Origin: Ruminococcus sp.
GTDB lineage: Bacteria > Bacillota > Clostridia > Oscillospirales > Acutalibacteraceae
Direction: 5' to 3'
Assembly: GCA_023667385.1 (NCBI GenBank)
Contig: JAMPAE010000029.1
Span: 1 to 12,097 of the forward strand
DNA: 12,097 nucleotides
Made by a program: the position numbers and the translations under genes. Below, piece after piece: positions 6,015-12,097 of the stretch. Positions within the stretch are counted from its first letter, which is position 1, and the number at the start of each line of letters is the position of its first letter. The notes beneath the pieces were generated by a model. That model was not told the DNA's origin, ran no database searches, and saw nothing but the letters and a program-made list of their open reading frames with translations.

Positions 6015-6740
6015 CTATCTTTCTCTGCAATGGTTTGCATCTTTTTCGTCCTCGGTCAGAAACACCCGTGAGGTGAATTTGTCAAGGTCAACGCTGTCTG
6101 AGATACCGTCGATTCTGCCTGTATCAGAATATTGAAATCCCGACCATGCACTCCAAACGTCACCAATGACGTCAGGCTCGCTCGGGCCGTAGTCTGCAAC
6201 CCAAAGTGGATAGCGTGAAAACTCATCGCCCCAAACGAACGAGGCTGCATACGCATCCGTGTAAAGCATCGGCAGGGTACGTGTTCGCTCCTCAAGCGCT
6301 CTCAAAAATGCAATGCCGATGTTGCGTATTTCTGTGTGCGACAGACCCGAAAACTCCTCAAAGTCCATGACAGGTCGGCAATCGTAGTCCTTGCCCTTGA
6401 TGATGGATGCGAAGTACCTTGCCTGAAGCTCGGCTTCATAAGGCGTGCGAGCGGTGACGTAAAAATAAAAACCGAATCTCAGCCCTGCACGGCGGGCACC
6501 ATCAGCGTTGCGCTCAAAAAATTCATCAGGCTGACCTGCGGCAAAGCCTGCCCTGATGTAAACAACACGTATACCGCTTTCACGCACCCGCTCAAAGTCA
6601 ATTTCACCCTGAAAAACGCTGACGTCAATTCCGTCATAAAGTCTGTCACTTTCAGGTGCAAGCGCCAGAGCGGGGGAGATGCAGCAAAAAACAAGCATAC
6701 CAACCAGAAAAACCGAAACGGCTGTTTTAATGATTCTCAT
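6015..6740 (-). CDS. Secreted GH25 family lysozyme (N-acetylmuramidase)
   Basis: 241 aa, with GGGAGG six bases before the ATG. A signal peptide is clear: MRIIK, hydrophobic 6-23, and probable cleavage after A-L-A near residue 27. The mature protein is a single GH25 barrel with the family motifs in order: GIDVSVFQGEIDF (37-49, D39), YIRAG (61-65), GFYFYVTA (90-97), catalytic DFE (D126 and E128), LWVADYG (179-185) and the closing FQYSDTGRIDGISDSVDLDKF region (202-222). The enzyme cleaves the beta-1,4 bond between N-acetylmuramic acid and N-acetylglucosamine in peptidoglycan. No cell-wall-binding repeats are attached, so this is a minimal catalytic form acting in the wall space or medium. Length is about normal for one catalytic domain plus a signal peptide. 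It has its own promoter and terminator and is not in an operon with ligA. Confidence 0.95.
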   Translation of the reverse strand: MRIIKTAVSVFLVGMLVFCCISPALALAPESDRLYDGIDVSVFQGEIDFERVRESGIRVVYIRAGFAAGQPDEFFERNADGARRAGLRFGFYFYVTARTPYEAELQARYFASIIKGKDYDCRPVMDFEEFSGLSHTEIRNIGIAFLRALEERTRTLPMLYTDAYAASFVWGDEFSRYPLWVADYGPSEPDVIGDVWSAWSGFQYSDTGRIDGISDSVDLDKFTSRVFLTEDEKDANHCRER

Positions 6741-6762
6741 TCTAATCCTCCCTTCCGTAATT

Positions 6763-6792
6763 ATTATATTAATGGGTAAACTTTTGTGTTAA
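6763..6792 (-). promoter_or_regulatory. Promoter of the GH25 lysozyme gene
   Basis: Read on the minus strand, TTAACA (6787-6792) is followed after 18 bp by a perfect TATAAT (6763-6768). The -35 box matches five of six consensus bases. It lies between the ligA terminator and the lysozyme start, so the lysozyme gene is transcribed separately. Confidence 0.72.
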
Positions 6793-6800
6793 TGCCATAT

Positions 6801-6833
6801 AAAAACAGGCTGACGTATCATCCTACGTCAGCC
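6801..6833 (-). terminator. Intrinsic terminator of ligA
   Basis: GGCTGACGTA (6808-6817) and TACGTCAGCC (6824-6833) make a perfect 10-bp stem with a 6-base loop. Read on the minus strand it is followed by TGTTTTT. It lies 19 bases after the ligA stop codon. Confidence 0.9.
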
Positions 6834-6851
6834 GAAATTTATATAAGTTGG

Positions 6852-8834
6852 TTATTTTATCATATCCGCAAACTCGTCCTCGCTGATAACCGTGATTCCG
6901 AGGTCGTTTGCTTTTTTGAGCTTGCTTCCTGCATCCTCGCCTGCAAGAACATAGCTTGTCTTTTTTGAAACGGAGGATGAAGCTTTGCCGCCGAATGATT
7001 CAATGATTGCGCTCGCTTCACTTCTGGTGAATTGTGAAAGTGTGCCTGTCAGAACAAAGGTCAACCCCTCAAAGCGAGTGTCAACAATCTGCTTTTTGCT
7101 TTCCATGTTTACACCTGCGGCTTTGAGATTTTCAATCAACTCACGGCTCGATTCAAGCGAGAAAAACTCACAAACCGATTCAGCCATGATGCCGCCGAAG
7201 CCGTCGATTTCTGCAATCTCCTCTGCTGTGGCACTCATGATCTTGTCAATGTTTCCGAAGTAATCAGCAAGCAGCTTGCCTGCTTTTTGTCCGATGTGTC
7301 GTATTCCGAGAGCGAAGATGAGCTTTGCAAGGTCATTTTCCTTGCTTCTTTCAGCCGCCTTGATGAGATTGTCGGCGCTTTTTTCACCCATACGCTCAAT
7401 TTGTGCAATGTCAGCAGGGTCAAGATGGTAAATGTCAGCGGCAGTTGTGATGAGTCCTTTTGCAACGAGAACTTCAAGCACAGCCTCGCCGAGCCCCTCA
7501 ATGTCCATTGCGTCACGTGAGCAAAAATGAATGAGGTTTCGCAAAAGCTGGCTTGGGCAATCGGGGTTGCAGCACCTGATTGCTGCTTCGCCGTCCTCAC
7601 GGGTTGTGGGTGAGCCGCACGACGGACAAACTGTCGGCATAATGTATGGCTCGGAATCTGCGGCATGGGTAACAACTGAAACAACTTCGGGAATAATGTC
7701 GCCGGCTTTTCTGATGATGACTTTGTCGCCGATGCGAATGTCCTTTTCGCTGATGAAATCCTGATTGTGCAGCGTTGCACGGCTGACTGTTGTGCCTGCA
7801 AGCTCTGTTGGCTCAAAAACACCTGTTGGGGTCAGCACGCCTGTTCTGCCAACGTTTATTTCAACGTCAAGCAGTGTTGTTTCTTTTTCCTCAGGCGGAT
7901 ATTTATAAGCAAGCGCCCACTTCGGAAACTTTGAAGTTGAGCCAAGCCGTCTGCGCATTGCAAAATCGTTAACCTTGATTACTGCACCGTCAATGTCAAA
8001 AGGCAGGGTACCTCTGACAGAGCCGATTCGCTCAATTTCAGCAAGTGCATCGTCAATTGTTTTGCATTCTGTGTAAAACGGTACCGTGTTGAATTTTAAC
8101 TCACGCAAGTAATCGAGCGACCGCTTGTGATTGGTGATTGTTTCGCCGTCGATCTGCTGAATGTTAAAGATGAAAATGTCAAGGTTTCTTTTCTTCGTGA
8201 TGCGGGAATCCTTTTGCCGCAGTGAGCCAGCCGCCGCATTTCGTGGGTTTTTGAAAGGCTTTTCATCATGAAGTTCCTGCTCTTTTGTCAGATTAATGAA
8301 AACCTCACGTGGCATATAAACCTCACCACGTACTTCCAGCTTCGGTATTTTCGTGCCGAGTATCATCGGAATTGCCTTGATTGTTTTGAGATTAGCCGTA
8401 ATGTCCTCGCCGATTCTGCCGTCTCCACGGGTTGAACCACGAACGAAAACGCCGTTTTCATATTCAAGGCTGACAGATAAGCCGTCAATTTTCGGCTCAA
8501 CAACATAAACCGCATCGGGGCAAACCTCCCGCACACGGTTGTCAAACGCATAAACATCATCGGTGCCGAAGCCATCCTGCAAGCTTTCCATCACAACAGC
8601 GTGCTCAACAGGCGAAAACTGAGCGTCAGCCTTTCCGCCGACACGCTGAGTGGGTGAATCGGCAGTGAGAAGCTGCGGAAAATCCGTTTCAATGTCAATC
8701 AGCTCCTGCATCAGCTTGTCATATTCAAAGTCCTCAATTTCGGGAGCATCATTGTCATAATACTTTTTGTTGTGATAGCTTATTATCTCCCGAAGTTCGG
8801 CGGCTCGTTTTGCCGCAAGTTCTGCGTTGTTCAT
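6852..8834 (-). CDS. ligA: NAD-dependent DNA ligase LigA
   Basis: 660 aa, full length for the family (about 650-690), with GGGAGA seven bases before the ATG. The enzyme seals nicks in DNA during replication and repair, using NAD+ and passing AMP through a lysine. Domains in order: Ia helices with HNKKYYDNDAPEIEDFEYD (21-39) for NMN binding; the nucleotidyltransferase core with catalytic K115 in EPKIDG, and further motifs RGDGRIGED (137-144), IDGAVIK (K287) and KYPPEEK (311-317); an OB fold (about 322-395); a zinc finger with C403, C406, C421 and C426; helix-hairpin-helix repeats (about 440-575); and a C-terminal BRCT domain (about 586-660). All key residues are intact. It lies 60 bases downstream of the FAD/Rieske gene with no terminator and no convincing promoter between them, so cotranscription is likely. 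A dedicated terminator follows. Confidence 0.99.
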   Translation of the reverse strand: MNNAELAAKRAAELREIISYHNKKYYDNDAPEIEDFEYDKLMQELIDIETDFPQLLTADSPTQRVGGKADAQFSPVEHAVVMESLQDGFGTDDVYAFDNRVREVCPDAVYVVEPKIDGLSVSLEYENGVFVRGSTRGDGRIGEDITANLKTIKAIPMILGTKIPKLEVRGEVYMPREVFINLTKEQELHDEKPFKNPRNAAAGSLRQKDSRITKKRNLDIFIFNIQQIDGETITNHKRSLDYLRELKFNTVPFYTECKTIDDALAEIERIGSVRGTLPFDIDGAVIKVNDFAMRRRLGSTSKFPKWALAYKYPPEEKETTLLDVEINVGRTGVLTPTGVFEPTELAGTTVSRATLHNQDFISEKDIRIGDKVIIRKAGDIIPEVVSVVTHAADSEPYIMPTVCPSCGSPTTREDGEAAIRCCNPDCPSQLLRNLIHFCSRDAMDIEGLGEAVLEVLVAKGLITTAADIYHLDPADIAQIERMGEKSADNLIKAAERSKENDLAKLIFALGIRHIGQKAGKLLADYFGNIDKIMSATAEEIAEIDGFGGIMAESVCEFFSLESSRELIENLKAAGVNMESKKQIVDTRFEGLTFVLTGTLSQFTRSEASAIIESFGGKASSSVSKKTSYVLAGEDAGSKLKKANDLGITVISEDEFADMIK

Positions 8835-8894
8835 TTGTGATCTCCCTTAAATTTAATCTAACAATAAGTTTAACACAAATTGCGTTTTTTTTCA

Positions 8895-10334
8895 CTAACT
8901 TTCAAAAATTTTTATATCCTCCTGTGCAGGCTCACAAATCGGGTTGCCGTCAAAATCAAACCTTGAACCGTGGCAGGGGCAGTCCCAGCTTTTTTCGTCA
9001 GCGTTCCATTTCAGCTCACAGCCAAGGTGAGGACAGCGTGCGGATACGATGTGCAGTTTGCCGCTTTCATCTTTGTATACGCCCTTTTTTTCGCCGTCAA
9101 TGTCGCAAAGTGCGGCTTGTCCGTTTTGAATTTCATCAACCTCGTCGCAGGCAAAGCAGAATCTTTCGGAAATACCTTTCATTGCTTCTGCCGCATTTGT
9201 CATCGTTTCCCGAATATTTGGCAGGTTCAGCCGTCGTGACGGAGCAAACACCGTGATTTTATCTTTTCCCGAAGCAATGCTTTCGGCTGTGAGTCTTGCC
9301 GCCGCCATTGAAGATGTCATTCCCCATTTGTTATATCCTGTCTGAATGTACCGGTTAGCTTTACCTTTGCTGAATTTTCCGATGTAAGGGATTTTGTCGC
9401 CTGTCATGCAGTCTTGCGCAGACCATTTTGTGATGACCCTTGAATCGTGCCAAAGCTTCTTTGCCTGTGCTTCAAGCTCAGCGTATTTTCCTCCGTCCTC
9501 GTTCTTTCCGGTACGATGGCTTCCGCCGCCCAAAAGCAGCAAGCCATCGGCGCATCTGAGTGAAAGTCCGCCCTTGTCAATGCCGTAATACATTGCATCA
9601 AGCTCCTGCGCATTTTCAAGCACCGTGACATAGCTTCTTTCCTGGTGCATACGCATGAAATACAAACCCGGAAAATTGACAAAAGGGTAGTGGCAACTGA
9701 AAACAATGTTCTTCGCCTTGATTCTTGCTTTGTCTGTGATGAGCGTGTCATTTTCGATTTTCAGCACGCTTGTGTTTTCATAAATTGTGATTTTTTCGCT
9801 GAGCGGTTTCAAAAATTTCAACGGATTAAACTGCGCCTGATTCGGAAACGAAAGCGCCGCCTTAACTTCAAACGGAAGCGGAGAATTTTGTTGAAGCTCG
9901 CTTTCAATGCCAAGCATTTCCGCTGCCCTTGCTTCATCTTCAATTGCTCGCTCGTCAGTGCAGGTATAGATCACAGCCGGCAGGCGCTCAAATGAGCAGT
10001 TGATTTTTTCCGCTCTGATGATCTGCTCAAAATCGTCAATCGCTTTCTTATTATATTGATAATATTCCTTAGCTTTATTCCTGCCAACCGTTTTAATCAG
10101 CTTTGCATAAATATCGGCGTGCTGAGCGGTAATTTTGGCGGTTGTGTTCTGAGTTTGTCCGCCGCAGATTTTTCCTTTGTCAACAACAATGCAGTCGATT
10201 CCCTCGTTTTTGAGAAAATATGCCGTCAAAATTCCTGAAATCCCTGCGCCGATGATTGCCGTGTGGGTGTGTATGTCATATGTCAGGCTTTCCCTTTGCC
10301 GAAACTTTGTTTCCACGCTCCAAATTGATTCCAT
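8895..10334 (-). CDS. FAD-dependent oxidoreductase with C-terminal Rieske [2Fe-2S] domain (YhfW-like)
   Basis: 479 aa, with AAGGGTG before the ATG as a moderate ribosome binding site. The N-terminus is a DAO/glycine-oxidase-like FAD domain: AIIGAGISG (26-34, dinucleotide-binding glycines 29, 31 and 34) ending in an acidic D52 that would hold the FAD ribose, followed by GGQTQNTTAKIT (58-69). The last 55 residues are a Rieske domain: CPHLGC (434-439) and CPCHGS (452-457), giving cluster ligands C434, H436, C452 and H455. C439 and C454 are placed like the disulfide pair of bc1/b6f-type Rieske proteins. The order matches Bacillus YhfW-type proteins, whose substrate is not settled. Inferred: it oxidises an amine or similar substrate and passes electrons through FAD to the 2Fe-2S cluster. 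There is no signal peptide, so it is cytoplasmic. It probably heads a transcript that continues into ligA; I found no convincing promoter in the 112-base gap upstream. Confidence 0.92.
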   Translation of the reverse strand: MESIWSVETKFRQRESLTYDIHTHTAIIGAGISGILTAYFLKNEGIDCIVVDKGKICGGQTQNTTAKITAQHADIYAKLIKTVGRNKAKEYYQYNKKAIDDFEQIIRAEKINCSFERLPAVIYTCTDERAIEDEARAAEMLGIESELQQNSPLPFEVKAALSFPNQAQFNPLKFLKPLSEKITIYENTSVLKIENDTLITDKARIKAKNIVFSCHYPFVNFPGLYFMRMHQERSYVTVLENAQELDAMYYGIDKGGLSLRCADGLLLLGGGSHRTGKNEDGGKYAELEAQAKKLWHDSRVITKWSAQDCMTGDKIPYIGKFSKGKANRYIQTGYNKWGMTSSMAAARLTAESIASGKDKITVFAPSRRLNLPNIRETMTNAAEAMKGISERFCFACDEVDEIQNGQAALCDIDGEKKGVYKDESGKLHIVSARCPHLGCELKWNADEKSWDCPCHGSRFDFDGNPICEPAQEDIKIFES

Positions 10335-10374
10335 TTAGTTCACCCTTTCAAGGTTAATTATTGTCGGTTGAATA

Positions 10375-10403
10375 TTGAAATACACTTAATACTAATGTAT
10401 AAT
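10375..10403 (+). promoter_or_regulatory. Sigma-A-type promoter of the LURP-one family gene
   Basis: TTGAAA (10375-10380) and a perfect TATAAT (10398-10403) are 17 bp apart, near consensus. Transcription would begin around 10410, leaving a leader of about 37 bases with AAAGGAGA at 10433-10440. Confidence 0.82.
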
Positions 10404-10446
10404 AAAAGTACAGCGAAAAACGCCGAAACATGAAAGGAGATTTGCA

Positions 10447-10917
10447 ATGAAACTTTTATTTAAACAGCGATTTTTCTCATGGTTTGACAGCTACGATATT
10501 TATAATGAATACGGCGAAACCGTCTATACGATTGAGGGTCAGCCTGCTTGGGGACATAAGCTCCACATCCTTGACAGTTACGGCAGGCACATCGCAACAC
10601 TTCGGCAGGAGCTTTTCACATTCCGTCCGAGGTTTAATTTGTTTGTTGGTGAACAGCAGGTCGGCTCGATAGTCAAGGAGTTTTCGTTTTTCAAGCCGTT
10701 TTTCAACCTTGATTTCAACGGCTGGAGCGTTGACGGCGAATTTTTTGAATGGGATTACACAATTTTCGATGCATACGGTGCAACCGTTGCCGTGATTTCA
10801 AAGGAACTTTTCAATTTCACCGATACCTACACAATTGACGTGATGCATGACAGTGACGCACTTTATGCACTGATGGTCACGCTTGCAATTGATGCGGAAA
10901 AATGTTCGAGGGATTGA
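10447..10917 (+). CDS. LURP-one-related / Tubby-like beta-barrel protein (YxjI family)
   Basis: 156 aa, with AAAGGAGA six bases before the ATG. The protein is built of short beta strands with the typical family phrases: MKLLFKQRFFSWFDSYDIYNE at the start, GHKLHILD, then VGSIVKEFSFFKPFFNL and a later ISKELFNFTDTYTIDV. Together these suit the 12-stranded barrel around a central helix known from LURP-one and Tubby C-terminal folds (Bacillus YxjI as the bacterial counterpart). There is no signal peptide or membrane helix. The bacterial proteins have no established biochemical role; Tubby relatives bind phospholipids, so lipid or membrane-surface binding is a guess. Length is typical (150-165 aa). 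It has its own strong promoter, divergent from the FAD/Rieske gene. No hairpin terminator was found after it, although a T-run starts at 10922. Confidence 0.88.
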   Translation: MKLLFKQRFFSWFDSYDIYNEYGETVYTIEGQPAWGHKLHILDSYGRHIATLRQELFTFRPRFNLFVGEQQVGSIVKEFSFFKPFFNLDFNGWSVDGEFFEWDYTIFDAYGATVAVISKELFNFTDTYTIDVMHDSDALYALMVTLAIDAEKCSRD

Positions 10918-11038
10918 GCTGTTTTTTTCATATGCGTGCAAAATGCATACCCGATTGACATTTTTTACCGCATAATTAACAAGTGTTGATTAACTGCCAA
11001 ATCAGATAAAATTTTAGCAATTAAAACTGCTTTTTATC
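10918..11038. other. AT-rich gap between the LURP-one gene and the iolG promoter
   Basis: No gene is seen. The gap holds a near-perfect palindrome, TAATTAACA-AG-TGTTGATTA (10973-10992, 8 of 9 pairs). It also holds a hairpin-capable pair, AGATAAAA (11004-11011) with TTTTATCT (11032-11039), extended by AGCA/TGCT, which runs right up to the iolG -35 box. Neither has a U-tract, so neither is a clear terminator. TTGACA at 10955 lacks a -10 box at proper spacing. Confidence 0.35.
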
Positions 11039-11067
11039 TTGAAACTGAAAAATCATTGTGATATACT
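11039..11067 (+). promoter_or_regulatory. Sigma-A-type promoter of the iolG-like gene
   Basis: TTGAAA (11039-11044) and TATACT (11062-11067) are 17 bp apart, and the -10 box carries the TGn extension (TGATATACT from 11059). Transcription would begin near 11074, leaving a leader of about 73 bases. Confidence 0.8.
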
Positions 11068-11077
11068 CTCTTTAACT

Positions 11078-11094
11078 GTTGTATAAGATACAAC
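11078..11094. promoter_or_regulatory. 17-bp palindromic operator candidate downstream of the iolG promoter
   Basis: GTTGTATAAGATACAAC has perfect 7-bp arms around AAG. It sits at about +4 to +20 relative to the predicted start, a position where a bound protein would block transcription. The TTGTAT/ATACAA half-sites recall operators of GntR-type regulators, but the regulator is not in the window. Confidence 0.6.
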
Positions 11095-11146
11095 TGAGTA
11101 ATGAAAAAACAGGTAAGACATTACCTTAGTAACGGAGGATTTAAAC

Positions 11147-12097
11147 ATGAAACAATTGAACATCGGCATCATCGGTGCCGGAAGAATCGGTAAGGTTCAT
11201 ATGAAGTCCATCACATATAATGTTCCGAACGCAAAGGTGCTTGGAATCACAGACGTATTTAAAGACGCTCTTCCTGCACTCGCAGAAGAATATGGAATTG
11301 AAAAAATTTATGACAGCTATAAGGATATGCTTGCAGACCCTGAAATTGACGCAGTTTTGGTTTGCTCATCAACCGATACTCATGCTGACATTTCAATTGA
11401 AGCTGCAAAAGCAGGCAAGCACGTTTTCTGCGAAAAGCCGGTTGATCTCACCCCTGAAAAGGTTCAGGCTGTTATCGACACTGTTAAAGAAGCAGGAGTT
11501 AAGCTTCAGGTTGGTTTCAACCGCCGCTTTGACCACAACTTCTCTCACATTCGTGAACTTATCAATGATGGAAAAATCGGCAACCTTGAGCTTGTTAAAA
11601 TCACTTCACGTGACCCTGAGCCTCCATCAGCCGAATATGCAGCGGTTTCAGGCGGCATTTTCCTTGATATGACAATTCATGATTTTGACATGGCTTGCTT
11701 CATCGCAGGCAGCGAGGTTGAAGAAGTTTATGTTAATGCAACTTGCCTTGTTGACCCTGCAATCGGTGAAGCCGGCGATGTTGACACTGCAATCATCAAC
11801 CTTAAATTTAAAAACGGAGCTCTCGGCGTAATCGACAACAGTCGCCGTGCAGCCTATGGCTATGACCAGAGAGTTGAAGCTTTCGGTTCACTCGGTGCAG
11901 CAGTTGCTGCAAATGACACTCCGACAAACGTTACTCTTATGACTGCTGACGGCGTTGAAACAGATAAGCCGCTCTATTTCTTCCTTGAAAGATACATGCA
12001 GTCTTTCCGTGACGAAATGATTCAGTTTGTTGACGCTGTTCAGAACGATAAGCCGACACCGACAACAGGCACTGACGGCCTTAATGCAATCCTCATT
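11147..12097 (+). CDS. iolG: Inositol 2-dehydrogenase or close Gfo/Idh/MocA dehydrogenase (3' end beyond window)
   Basis: The ATG at 11147 follows CGGAGG (11133-11138), and 317 codons are open to the last base, so the gene is cut by the window end. Family members have about 335-345 residues, so only some 20-25 should be missing. The N-terminus is a Rossmann fold with GIIGAGRIG (7-15) and D36 at the end of the second strand, which suits NAD+. C95-E-K97-P is the family EKP motif, and GGIFLDMTIHDFD (169-181) supplies D174 and H178. K, D and H are the catalytic residues known in Bacillus inositol dehydrogenase. The enzyme oxidises myo-inositol to scyllo-inosose, the first step of inositol catabolism. 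Related enzymes act on scyllo-inositol or other sugars, so substrate is less sure than family. No other iol genes are in view. A palindrome after the promoter suggests substrate-dependent repression. Confidence 0.87.
   Translation, partial: MKQLNIGIIGAGRIGKVHMKSITYNVPNAKVLGITDVFKDALPALAEEYGIEKIYDSYKDMLADPEIDAVLVCSSTDTHADISIEAAKAGKHVFCEKPVDLTPEKVQAVIDTVKEAGVKLQVGFNRRFDHNFSHIRELINDGKIGNLELVKITSRDPEPPSAEYAAVSGGIFLDMTIHDFDMACFIAGSEVEEVYVNATCLVDPAIGEAGDVDTAIINLKFKNGALGVIDNSRRAAYGYDQRVEAFGSLGAAVAANDTPTNVTLMTADGVETDKPLYFFLERYMQSFRDEMIQFVDAVQNDKPTPTTGTDGLNAILI

Noticed and set aside
5467..6030. 187-aa open frame antisense to the 5350-5943 gene
   Set aside because: It crosses the bidirectional terminator and overlaps the lysozyme 3' end. 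The opposite-strand gene has a promoter, ribosome binding site and sensible protein.
6336..6779. 147-aa plus-strand open frame over the lysozyme gene
   Set aside because: The minus strand carries a complete GH25 protein with all motifs and a signal peptide, so this is a shadow.
7235..7822. 195-aa alternative minus frame inside ligA
   Set aside because: It is a shadow of ligA in another frame, and the ligA reading is uninterrupted with all domains.
8850..8878. Promoter TTGTGT-17-TAAATT before ligA
   Set aside because: Transcription would start near 8843, inside the ligA ribosome binding site, so it cannot serve ligA properly.
10955..10983. TTGACA box at 10955 as a promoter
   Set aside because: No acceptable -10 element occurs at 16-18 bp, while a much better promoter lies at 11039-11067.
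11220..11672. 150-aa open frame inside the iolG-like gene
   Set aside because: It is out of frame with the dehydrogenase, which is open from 11147 to the window end and keeps catalytic Lys, Asp and His.
1..12097. CRISPR array, tRNA, insertion sequence or integrase
   Set aside because: I saw no regularly spaced repeats, cloverleaf genes, transposase motifs or terminal repeats on either strand.

Overview
The window looks like a chromosomal segment of a low-to-moderate-GC, Gram-positive Clostridia-type bacterium, possibly a gut Oscillospirales/Ruminococcaceae relative. Reasons: strong AGGAGG-type ribosome binding sites, short intergenic gaps, U-tailed hairpin terminators, an NAD-dependent LigA, a GH25 lysozyme, and a type VII-style WXG100-like protein beside a DUF4176 protein. 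The lineage is an inference from gene content, not a database result.

Region 1 (1-4190, plus strand) is one tight operon that probably continues upstream of the window. It encodes a 381-aa WXG100-like protein with a glycine-rich membrane hairpin, a small DUF4176 protein, a PP2C Ser/Thr phosphatase and a two-pass membrane Ser/Thr kinase. The first two genes point to a type VIIb (Ess-like) secretion locus. The last two form a complete reversible phosphorylation pair. The secretion machinery (EssC-type ATPase, small WXG100 proteins) is not in this window. A candidate phospho-regulated type VII effector module is the most interesting content here.

Region 2 (4191-6014) is a small block of poorly characterised genes. 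A membrane-anchored orphan on the minus strand (4374-5162) and a membrane-anchored helical protein on the plus strand (5350-5943, LprI/DUF1311-like in pattern) diverge from one control region. That region holds an 11-bp-phased CTTAAG repeat and a 21-bp inverted repeat. Both genes are closed by strong hairpin terminators.

Region 3 (6015-10334, minus strand) carries housekeeping-type genes: a secreted GH25 muramidase with its own promoter, NAD-dependent DNA ligase ligA with a clear terminator, and an FAD oxidoreductase fused to a Rieske 2Fe-2S domain. The oxidoreductase lies upstream of ligA and probably shares its transcript.

Region 4 (10335-12097, plus strand) carries a LURP-one/Tubby-like YxjI-type protein with a near-consensus promoter, then the first 317 codons of a Gfo/Idh/MocA dehydrogenase that is very probably inositol 2-dehydrogenase (iolG), cut by the window end. 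Its promoter is near-consensus and is followed by a perfect 17-bp palindrome placed where a repressor would sit. No tRNA, rRNA, CRISPR array, insertion sequence or integrase is visible, and no gap without a gene exceeds 300 bases.
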